The notes beneath the pieces are model-generated. The model saw nothing but the letters and a program-made list of their open reading frames with translations. It had not been told where the DNA came from and made no database searches. Positions 8,822 to 15,120 of a DNA stretch of 64,000 bases are shown in pieces. Position numbers and translations under genes: made by a program. The DNA is from Amycolatopsis sp. NBRC 101858 (GTDB lineage: Bacteria; Actinomycetota; Actinomycetes; Mycobacteriales; Pseudonocardiaceae). The stretch covers positions 949,391 through 1,013,390 of the forward strand of contig NZ_BSTD01000005.1 in NCBI RefSeq assembly GCF_030269325.1, written 5' to 3'. The number at the start of each line of letters is the position of its first letter. Positions within the stretch are counted from its first letter, which is position 1.

Positions 8822-9396
8822 CGCACCGCCATTTCGCCGAGTGCCTTCCGCAATTGCCGCATCGCCGTGTACAACCGCGATTTGACGGTTCCCTCGGGAA
8901 TTCCCAGAATTGTCGCCGCCTGCCGGACGGTGTTTCCGGCGAGGTATGTCTCGGTGATGACGGACTGATATTTCTCGTCCAGTTCCGACAAAGCCCGGCT
9001 AATCGTTAGTGCGGCTAACGAACTGTCCGCGCGATCGGTGGACTCGGCGTTTTCCGGAATCTCCAGAGCGACCTCCTGCGGCCGTACCTTGCGGTTTCGC
9101 CAGCCGTCGATGACGATCCGGCGAGCCACCGTGAGCAGCCAGCCGCGCAGCATCCCGGGCTCGCGTTCGAGTGTCCCGGAGTGCTGCCACGCGCGGATCA
9201 TGGTCTCCTGCACGACGTCTTCGGTCCACTGCCGGTCATGGTTCGTCAGGGCCAGGACCTGCGAAAACAGGGTGGCGCGGAAGTTCTTGTACAGCAGTGG
9301 GACGAGGTCGTCCGCCGTGTCGGGGCGCGCTTGCACCGCCGTGGCGGACGAGCCGTGGCCGACGGGGCCGTGACATTCTCTGCCCAGTGCTTCCAT
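8818..9396 (-). CDS. ECF sigma factor (SigL-like)
   Basis: 192 residues with sigma region 2 (about residues 30-95, including LTNHDRQWTEDVVQETMIRAW and the DNA-reading RGWLLTVARRIVIDGWRNRK) and region 4 (about 135-185, ending GIPEGTVKSRLYTAMRQLRKAL). It overlaps the anti-sigma gene by four bases. The sigma/ZAS pairing resembles mycobacterial SigL-RslA. Its targets probably include its own promoter. The divergent DUF4142/ferredoxin operon shares the 237-base upstream region and is the obvious local candidate target. Confidence 0.9.
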   Translation of the reverse strand: MEALGRECHGPVGHGSSATAVQARPDTADDLVPLLYKNFRATLFSQVLALTNHDRQWTEDVVQETMIRAWQHSGTLEREPGMLRGWLLTVARRIVIDGWRNRKVRPQEVALEIPENAESTDRADSSLAALTISRALSELDEKYQSVITETYLAGNTVRQAATILGIPEGTVKSRLYTAMRQLRKALGEMAVR

Positions 9397-9633
9397 AAAG
9401 CTCGCAACCTCACCTGACTGGCGGACCGTGGGGCCATCGGAGCGTAGCGCAAAATCACTTAATAGGCCATATGCATTAGTTTTCGTGCCCCATTAGCCGC
9501 GACGCACGAACTGGCCGGTTCAAATTGTGTCTTGTGATGTACGTCACAGTCACTAAAAGGTGACGGAGAGAACCGGTGAACGCCGTTCTTCCGTAACCCC
9601 TGATGAGACGTACTTCGCGAAGGGACAACGGGG
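9397..9633. promoter_or_regulatory. Divergent AT-rich control region between sigma gene and DUF4142 operon
   Basis: This 237-base region is clearly more AT-rich than its surroundings, for example around 9450-9490 (AAAATCACTTAATAGG and nearby). It separates the divergent ECF sigma and DUF4142 genes. It must hold promoters for both and contains the Crp-type palindrome listed separately. No small ORF or RNA was recognised in it. Confidence 0.6.
9533..9548. promoter_or_regulatory. Crp/GlxR-type operator (perfect half-sites)
   Basis: TGTGATGTACGTCACA matches TGTGA-N6-TCACA exactly on both arms, and the central TGTACG is also nearly symmetric. This is the consensus of the Crp/FNR family (GlxR in corynebacteria, Crp in mycobacteria). 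It lies 85 bases upstream of the DUF4142 start, a plausible activator or repressor position. Confidence 0.6.
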
Positions 9634-10311
9634 ATGCCGTTCCGATTCGTGGCCTTGTTCGCCGCCACGACCGCGCTCGTGCTCGGCTGTGCCCTGCCCG
9701 CTTCCGCCGGCGAACTGCAGCAGACCGACCGCACCTTGCTGGCGCGCCTGAAGCAGCACACGCTGTGGGCCACCCCGGCGAGCCGGCTCGCCGCCGACCG
9801 CGCCACCAACCGGCGCGTGGGCGCGGTCGCCGTCCGCATCGCCGACGACCAGGCCCGCCTCGACGTCGCCCTGCGCGCGGTCGCCGACCGGCTCGCCGTC
9901 ACCCTCCCCACCGCACCCACCGAGCAGGAGCGCGGGTGGGCGGCGGAGATCACCGAGTCGTCCAAGGAGTCCGGGGACGCGTTCGACCGCACCTACGTCA
10001 ACCGCCTGCGCGCCGAGTACGGCTCCCTCTTCGCCCTCGCCTCCGACGTCCGCGCCGGCACCCGCGACGACGACGTCCGCGCGTTCGCCCAGACCGCCGT
10101 CGACACCTCGCTCGGCCACCTGACGCTCCTCGAGAGCACCGGGCTCGCCGAGACCACGTCGCTGCTCGTCTCCGCCACCGAGGACGACACCCTCGGCGGC
10201 GGGGACCTCGCCCTCGGGGCCGTTTTCGTGGCGTTCGCCGCCGTCGCCACGTTCGGCCTGCTCCGCCTGCTCGGAACCCCCGGCAGGACCCAGCCGCGCA
10301 CCCGGAGGTAA
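9634..10311 (+). CDS. Secreted DUF4142 (ferritin-like fold) protein with C-terminal membrane anchor
   Basis: 225 residues. An N-terminal signal peptide (FVALFAATTALVLGCALPASAG) precedes an alpha-helical DUF4142 domain with the typical pattern DRTLLARLKQHTLW...ASRLAADRATNRRVGAVAVRIADDQ. A C-terminal hydrophobic segment (LGAVFVAFAAVATFGLLRLLG) is followed by a basic tail, giving an extracytoplasmic protein anchored at its C-terminus. DUF4142 has a ferritin-like fold and unknown function. An AGGGA ribosome site precedes ATG 9634. It is the first gene of a three-gene redox operon. Confidence 0.8.
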   Translation: MPFRFVALFAATTALVLGCALPASAGELQQTDRTLLARLKQHTLWATPASRLAADRATNRRVGAVAVRIADDQARLDVALRAVADRLAVTLPTAPTEQERGWAAEITESSKESGDAFDRTYVNRLRAEYGSLFALASDVRAGTRDDDVRAFAQTAVDTSLGHLTLLESTGLAETTSLLVSATEDDTLGGGDLALGAVFVAFAAVATFGLLRLLGTPGRTQPRTRR

Positions 10312-10319
10312 GCCCGCCC

Positions 10320-11126
10320 ATGTCCCCGTCCGCCGCGCTGCTCCCGGTGTCCCCGCACGACACCGGGATCGCCGAGGCCGCCGCGCTCTCCGGCCGCCTC
10401 ACCTACCTCTGCATGTGCCTGACGCTGTGCTGGGGCGTGCTGGCCGCCACCGGCTGGGTCCGCCGGTTCAGCGGCCAGGACGCGCTGCGCACCGGCCACG
10501 TCCTGCTCGCCGCGTTCACCCTCGCCACCGGCACCGTGCACGGCCTGACGTTCCTCTTCCTCGAGGACGACCCGTTCGGCGCCGCCGACCTGCTGCTCCC
10601 GTTCTACGACGGCACCCCGCGCCACGCGCTCGGCATCGCGGGCCTCGAGCTCGTCATCGCCGTGTCGGTCACTGCGGGCCTGCGCCGCGGCGCGCGCGAA
10701 GGCCGGTGGCTGCGCTTCCACCAGCTCGGCTACCTCGCCATCGGGCTGCTTGCCGTGCACGCCTGGCTCGGCGCCGTCTCGAGCGGGCACCTGGCGGTCG
10801 TCTGGCTCGCCGGGATCACGCTGCTCGTGCCGCCGGTGATCCTCGCGACCCTGCGGGTGCTGCCGGTGTCGGCCCTCGTCCGCGCCGGGCTGATCGAACC
10901 CCCGCCCGACGAACCCGACGTCACCTCGCTGCGCGTCGACGTCGACAGCCACCGCTGCCACTCCTACGGCGTCTGCCAGTCCGAGGCGCCCGGGGTCTTC
11001 CAGCTCGGCCACGACGGGCAGCTGGAGTACGAGGCACGTCCCGGAGCCGGGGAAACGCCGAACGTCCGCGCGGCCGCGCGCGCCTGTCCCATGCGAGCCA
11101 TCCACCTGTTGGGAGCCACTTCGTGA
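10320..11126 (+). CDS. Bis-heme ferric-reductase-like membrane domain fused to a 3Fe-4S ferredoxin
   Basis: 268 residues. The first 190 form about six membrane helices. Two histidine pairs have the spacing of the ferric reductase/NADPH oxidase heme-binding helices: H-x13-H in GHVLLAAFTLATGTVHG and H-x12-H in HQLGYLAIGLLAVHA. The last 70 residues are a small ferredoxin, with Cys-x5-Cys in HRCHSYGVCQSEAPGVF and a final Cys-Pro in ACPMRAI. Three cysteines suggest a 3Fe-4S cluster. The start is ATG 10320, eight bases after the DUF4142 stop. The stop overlaps the start of the FAD reductase by four bases (GTGA), so the two are probably made together as one electron-transfer chain. The electron acceptor is unknown. 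Confidence 0.82.
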   Translation: MSPSAALLPVSPHDTGIAEAAALSGRLTYLCMCLTLCWGVLAATGWVRRFSGQDALRTGHVLLAAFTLATGTVHGLTFLFLEDDPFGAADLLLPFYDGTPRHALGIAGLELVIAVSVTAGLRRGAREGRWLRFHQLGYLAIGLLAVHAWLGAVSSGHLAVVWLAGITLLVPPVILATLRVLPVSALVRAGLIEPPPDEPDVTSLRVDVDSHRCHSYGVCQSEAPGVFQLGHDGQLEYEARPGAGETPNVRAAARACPMRAIHLLGATS

Positions 11127-12373
11127 GCGAACGCATCGTCATCGCCGGAGCCGGTCTCGCCGGCCTGCGGGCCGCCGAACGGCTGCGCGAGCTCGGGTTC
11201 GACGGCGAGGTCGTCGTCCTCGGCGCCGAGCCCGACATCGCCTACCACCGCCCGGCGCTGTCGAAGAGCCTGCTGACCGGCGCGGTCAGCCGGGCCCAGA
11301 CCCTGCTCGCCGATCCCCTCGAGGTCGACGCCGAGTGGTACTTCGACACCCCGGTCACCGCGCTGTCCCCGAACCGGCAGGTCGTCCACCTCGACGGCGA
11401 AGAGCTCCGCTACGACGGCCTGATCATCGCCACCGGCGTCGAACCCCGCCGGATGCCCGGCGCGCCGCACGGCCACCCGCGGGTCGTCGTCGTCCGGACC
11501 CTGTCCGACACCACGGCGCTGCAGCGCGCGCTCGCCACCGACTCCGGCCCGGTCGCCGTCATCGGTGACGGCTTCATCGGCTGCGAAGTCGCTTCGAGCC
11601 TGCGCGAGATGGACCGCGACGTCATCCTCATCGGACGGTCGCGAGCCTTGCTGGCCGACGTCCTCGGCCCCGACATCGGCGACTGGCTCACGGCACTGCA
11701 CGCGGCCCGCGGCGTCCGGCTGGAGCTGGGGACCACCATCCGGCGGTGGCACCCGGGGACCACGTCGGTCGGGCTGGAGTTCGCCGACGGCCGGGCCGTC
11801 GACGTCGCCTGCGTCGTGGTCGCCGTCGGGAGCGTGCCCGCGGTGTCGTGGCTGCGCGGCGCGAAGCTGCCCCTCGACGACGGTGTCGTCTGCGGGCCGA
11901 CCTGCCACGTCGTGGGCTCGGACACGATCGTCGCGGCCGGCGACGTCGCCCGCTGGCCCAACCTGCGCTACGACGGCACCCCGCGGCGCGACGAGCACTG
12001 GCTCAACGCGGTCGAGATGAGCCGGGCGGCGGCGGAGAACCTGCTGGCCGGGCCGGCCGGCTCCCCGGCGTACACGCCGGTGCCGCGGTACTGGTCCGAG
12101 CAGCACGGCGTCCGGATCCAGGTGGCAGGCCGGCCCATGCTCGGGACCGACACGGTCCTGCTGGAGTCGCCGGTGGCCGGGACCCGGCCGATCACGGGCT
12201 CCGTGCGCGACGGCAGGCTTGTCGGGCTCATCGGCCTCGACAGCCCGGCCGCGGTGCTGCACTGGACGGCCGAGCTGGCCCGCCAGCGCCCGGCGCCGTC
12301 GATCGTGCCGCCCCAGCGGCCGCCGGAACCCGAGCGCCCCCGCCACCACAGCCGGGCGGTGGCCGGGTACTGA
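11123..12373 (+). CDS. FAD-dependent NAD(P)H:ferredoxin reductase
   Basis: 416 residues beginning at GTG 11123. The N-terminal dinucleotide fold has GAGLAGLRAAERLRELG, followed by YHRPALSKSLL, typical of putidaredoxin/rubredoxin-reductase-like enzymes. A second Rossmann motif (VAVIGDGFIGCEVASSLRE) binds NAD(P)H, and IVAAGDVARWPN is the FAD-binding GD motif. A C-terminal reductase domain follows. It should pass electrons from NAD(P)H to the ferredoxin domain encoded just upstream. The tail is Pro/Arg-rich. rnpB begins about 17 bases after the stop. Confidence 0.88.
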   Translation: MSERIVIAGAGLAGLRAAERLRELGFDGEVVVLGAEPDIAYHRPALSKSLLTGAVSRAQTLLADPLEVDAEWYFDTPVTALSPNRQVVHLDGEELRYDGLIIATGVEPRRMPGAPHGHPRVVVVRTLSDTTALQRALATDSGPVAVIGDGFIGCEVASSLREMDRDVILIGRSRALLADVLGPDIGDWLTALHAARGVRLELGTTIRRWHPGTTSVGLEFADGRAVDVACVVVAVGSVPAVSWLRGAKLPLDDGVVCGPTCHVVGSDTIVAAGDVARWPNLRYDGTPRRDEHWLNAVEMSRAAAENLLAGPAGSPAYTPVPRYWSEQHGVRIQVAGRPMLGTDTVLLESPVAGTRPITGSVRDGRLVGLIGLDSPAAVLHWTAELARQRPAPSIVPPQRPPEPERPRHHSRAVAGY

Positions 12374-12389
12374 GCTACGATCTGCTCCG

Positions 12390-12790
12390 CGGACGAGCTG
12401 GCAGGGCGGTCGCGGGCCGGGGCGACCCGGTCCGAGGAAAGTCCGGACTCCACAGGGCAGGGTGGTTGCTAACGGCAACCCGGGGTGACCCGCGGGAAAG
12501 TGCCACAGAAAACAGACCGCCACGGCTCGCGAGGGCCGGGGTAAGGGTGAAACGGTGGTGTAAGAGACCACCAGCGTCCCGGGTGACCGGGACGGCTGGG
12601 TAAACCCCACCCGGAGCAAGGCCAAGAGGGAGCGCGAGCTCCTGCGCAGGCGTTCGAGGACGGCCCGTCCGAGCCTGCGGGTAGGCCGCTGGAGCCTGCC
12701 GGCGACGGCAGGCCGAGATGGATGGCCGCCGCCCGGCGAGCCGCAAGGCGACCCGGGAACAGGATCCGGCTTACATGCCGGCTCGTCCGC
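12390..12790 (+). ncRNA. rnpB: RNase P RNA (class A)
   Basis: The universally conserved 5' core GAGGAAAGTCCGG is at 12434-12446 and the conserved ACAGAAAACAGACC segment at about 12503-12516. Helix P1 closes between GGACGAGC (from 12391) and GCTCGTCC (12781-12788), which fixes the ends at about 12390 and 12790. The intervening GGTAAGGGTGAAACGGTGGTGTAAGAGACC-type core, the GCCNAGATGGATGGCCGCC-like 3' region and the terminal GGAACAGGATCCGGCTTACA-like loop are all present. It is the catalytic subunit for tRNA 5' maturation. A possible -10 (TACGAT, 12376-12381) overlaps the end of the upstream reading frame. Confidence 0.95.
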
Positions 12791-12798
12791 CTCCAGCC

Positions 12799-12948
12799 CG
12801 CGTACCCAGAGGGTCGGCTCGCGTACTCAGCCGGTCGGGTCGCGTACCCGGACAGTCGGTTCACGAGCCGACCCTCCAGGTACGCGAGCCGACTCCCCAG
12901 GTACGCGAGCCGACTCCCCAGGTACGCGAGCCGACCCTCCAGGTACGT
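12799..12948. repeat. 21-bp repeat array, head-to-head
   Basis: Forward units with the core GTACGCGAGCCGAC lie at 12859-12879, 12880-12900, 12901-12921 and 12922-12942, exactly 21 bp apart. The same unit occurs in reverse orientation at 12806-12826, 12827-12847 and 12848-12868. The two halves meet at an almost palindromic centre near 12863, so the array could fold into a long hairpin just after rnpB. The same repeat family occurs at 50692-50880. Confidence 0.85.
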
Positions 12949-12980
12949 CGAAGGCGGTTCCGCCGGTGGTTACTCGGTAG

Positions 12981-12986
12981 TAGGGT
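12981..12986 (+). promoter_or_regulatory. -10 element for a probable leaderless mRNA
   Basis: TAGGGT lies six bases before the ATG at 12993. This places transcription start at or next to the start codon. No ribosome-binding site is present in the same interval. Confidence 0.5.
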
Positions 12987-12992
12987 GCCGCT

Positions 12993-13850
12993 ATGGCGGG
13001 TGACGAGAAGCGGTTCAAGTCGGCCTTCGATTCCCTTCACGCTCTGGCGTACTTCGCGCCCGAAGTGGACGAAGCTCTGACCGGCATCGGGCTGCGACCG
13101 GGGCGGATGCCCTACTTCGCCGGCCGCTCGGCCGCGATGGGCGCGGTCGGGCCCGAGGTCGTCGCCGCCACCTTCTACAACTTCAACGCCGAGGTCGTCG
13201 CCCGCGTGATTCCGCGCGCCTGGACCCTCGCGACGCCGGAGCAGGTCCTCGAAGCCCGGCTCGCCGGCGTCGACAAGGCCCTGACCCGGCTCCTCGGCGA
13301 AGGCGAGCTCAAGAGCGACCAAGTCGTCGAGGCCGCCGAACTCGCCCGCGAGGCCACCGCCGGGTGCACCGCCGAAGGCCGTCCCCTCTACGCCGCGCAC
13401 GCCGGGCTGGCCTGGCCCGAGCCGCCGCACCTCGCGCTCTGGCACGCCATCACGCTGCTGCGCGAGCACCGCGGCGACGGCCACATCGCCGCCCTCGTCC
13501 TCAACGGCCTGAGCGGCGTCGAAGCCCTCGTCACCCACGTGGCCACCGGCCACGGGTTCACCGTCGACGCGGCCAAGCTGACCCGCGGCTGGAGCGACGA
13601 GCAGTGGACCGCCGCCGAGCGGGGCCTGCGCGACCGCGGGATCCTCGACGGCGAAGGCGCGCTCACCGGCGAAGGCGTCGCTGTGCGTGACCGCGTCGAG
13701 ACGGCCACCGAAGCCGCCGCGCAGGCGCCGTGGAACCACCTCGGGCCGGAGAAGCTGGCCCGGCTGGAAGAGCTCGGCCGGGACCTCACGCGCCGGGTGG
13801 TTGCCGCCGGTGCGTTCCCGAAGGGCGTTTTCGCCCAGAGCCGCGCCTGA
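12993..13850 (+). CDS. SCO6745/SalK-family protein
   Basis: 285 residues, soluble and alpha-helical. Wording such as YFAPEVDEALTGIGLRPGRMPYFAGRSAAMGAVGPEVVAATFYNFN, and later LWHAITLLREHRGDGHIAALVLNGL and WDEQWTAAERGL-like helices, is that of the actinobacterial SCO6745/SalK family. Members have a winged-helix-like C-terminal half, but no firm biochemical function is known. It stands alone between the repeat array and a 453-base noncoding region, probably from its own leaderless promoter. Confidence 0.75.
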   Translation: MAGDEKRFKSAFDSLHALAYFAPEVDEALTGIGLRPGRMPYFAGRSAAMGAVGPEVVAATFYNFNAEVVARVIPRAWTLATPEQVLEARLAGVDKALTRLLGEGELKSDQVVEAAELAREATAGCTAEGRPLYAAHAGLAWPEPPHLALWHAITLLREHRGDGHIAALVLNGLSGVEALVTHVATGHGFTVDAAKLTRGWSDEQWTAAERGLRDRGILDGEGALTGEGVAVRDRVETATEAAAQAPWNHLGPEKLARLEELGRDLTRRVVAAGAFPKGVFAQSRA

Positions 13851-14303
13851 GGACCAAGATCACGCTATGTAGTGAAAATCGTGTGAGGTTCTGAGCGCCG
13901 TGTGACGGACCGCGCGGACGGTCAAGATCGACATGTGCGCCGACCGGCCGGAGCACCGTTACAGAGCGGACTCGCGAGACGGGGCCGTTCGGGTCATGTC
14001 ACACTGTCTCAGGCCGCACAACGGCCACGGTGCAAGTACCCACAGTGAGCAAATCCCGGGCAATGGGGTGAGTTCGTCAGCACACTGAGAAGTATGGGTG
14101 CCCGGGCTTTAACCCGAGGGCCCTTGCCGCGATGATGGTGGGCGTGGAGTTTTCGTGTGCCGTGCGCGCCACACCGGTTGACAAGCCAGCCGTCATCTAC
14201 GCAGCGCGCTTTGACCACTACCCCTCGTAGCCGCCATGATGTTGTTCGAAGCACCGCCTGAGCCAGAACCGCGCGGCCCCCACCGCGCACCGGGAGTATC
14301 GCG
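13851..14303. other. Intergenic region (453 bases), nothing firmly recognised
   Basis: No convincing reading frame, tRNA or known riboswitch motif is seen. It presumably holds the promoter of the conjugation-like operon. A TTGACA hexamer is at 14178-14183, without a good -10 at 17 bases. A TTGACC (14211-14216) is followed after 18 bases by CATGAT (14235-14240). A weak GCCCGGG...CCCGAGGGC hairpin lies at about 14100-14121. Confidence 0.5.
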
Positions 14304-14570
14304 ATGATGACCTTGACCACCCTCGACACGCTGGCCGCCGGCGAGCTGGGCACGGGAAACGTGCGCCAGTGGCTGCTCGACAACGTCATCCCCCTGGTGC
14401 TGCTGGCCGTTGCCCTCCTGCTTCTGTGGCTGGGCGGCGGCAAGGGCGACAACGCCGGTGTCATGCGGCGGCTCGCCGGCGTGGTCATCGCGCTCGCCAT
14501 CATCGGTCTCGCGGTCAGCGGCGCGGGCGTGAACGTGGGCCAGTGGATCGCCGGCCTGTTCACCGGCTGA
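14304..14570 (+). CDS. Small two-helix membrane protein, first gene of type IV secretion-like operon
   Basis: 88 residues (ATG ATG at 14304). Two hydrophobic segments, VIPLVLLAVALLLLWLGGG and LAGVVIALAIIGLAVSG, are separated by a short charged loop. A pilin-like (VirB2/TrbC) or small channel component would have this size and topology and often begins such operons, but similarity at this length is weak. It is 13 bases upstream of the TcpE/VirB3-like gene. Confidence 0.6.
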   Translation: MMTLTTLDTLAAGELGTGNVRQWLLDNVIPLVLLAVALLLLWLGGGKGDNAGVMRRLAGVVIALAIIGLAVSGAGVNVGQWIAGLFTG

Positions 14571-14583
14571 GGGGCGGGCCCGC

Positions 14584-15117
14584 GTGCGCATCAGGACAGA
14601 TGACGAGGTCTACCGGGTCGACGCCGTGTGGCTCGGCCCGCCGAAAGCGACTTTTCCCTGGAGAGCCCGCTACGTCGCGTGGCTCATCGGCATCCCGGCG
14701 TTCTTCGTCGTCCTGGGCGTCGAACGCTGGGCGGGGTGGAGTTTCGGGTTCTTCTCGACGGCGTGGGCGTTCATCGCCACCATCGTGATCACCCGGCTGC
14801 TCACGGCCAAGATCAGCCACGAGCGCCCGCTGGGTGCCGTGGTCTCGATGGCCGGGCGCGAGCTCAACACCCCCCGCGAGGTGACCACGGGCACCGGCGG
14901 CGCCGTCAGCGCCAGCCGCGTCCGGGTACGGGCCGAGCGCCCGCTGCCGAAGCATCGCCGGAAGCGGCAGTACCAGCACCACGGCGGGCCGCCGGGTGCT
15001 GCGGCCACCCATGCCCCCACCGCCGCCTCAACGGAAGCGCTACGCGCCGCGGTGTCTGTCAGAGGAACCCCACGAGCGCGCCGGAGCCGCGGCAACGCGG
15101 CTCGGGCCGGGAGGTAG
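14584..15117 (+). CDS. TcpE/VirB3-like conjugation membrane protein
   Basis: 177 residues from GTG 14584. A short N-terminal strand-like region is followed by two close membrane helices (VAWLIGIPAFFVVLGVE and FFSTAWAFIATIVITRLL), then ISHERPLGAVVSMAGRELN and a basic, Ala/Arg-rich tail. Two helices near the N-terminus immediately before the VirB4-type ATPase is the arrangement of TcpE or VirB3/PrgI subunits in Gram-positive conjugation systems. The basic tail, about 80 residues, looks disordered. The assignment rests on topology and gene order more than on sequence. Confidence 0.6.
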   Translation: MRIRTDDEVYRVDAVWLGPPKATFPWRARYVAWLIGIPAFFVVLGVERWAGWSFGFFSTAWAFIATIVITRLLTAKISHERPLGAVVSMAGRELNTPREVTTGTGGAVSASRVRVRAERPLPKHRRKRQYQHHGGPPGAAATHAPTAASTEALRAAVSVRGTPRARRSRGNAARAGR

Positions 15118-15120
15118 TCG

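Noticed and set aside
10964..12625. Long minus-strand open frames opposite the ferredoxin reductase and many other genes (also for example 45764-49243, 56392-57816)
   Set aside because: They arise from third-position G/C bias in the antisense of real genes. Their products are Arg/Ala/Gly-rich with no motifs, and the opposite strand carries clear families.
13851..14303. Possible riboswitch or structured RNA before the secretion-like operon
   Set aside because: No known conserved core (for example the c-di-AMP type often near wall hydrolase genes) could be matched, and only weak hairpins are visible.
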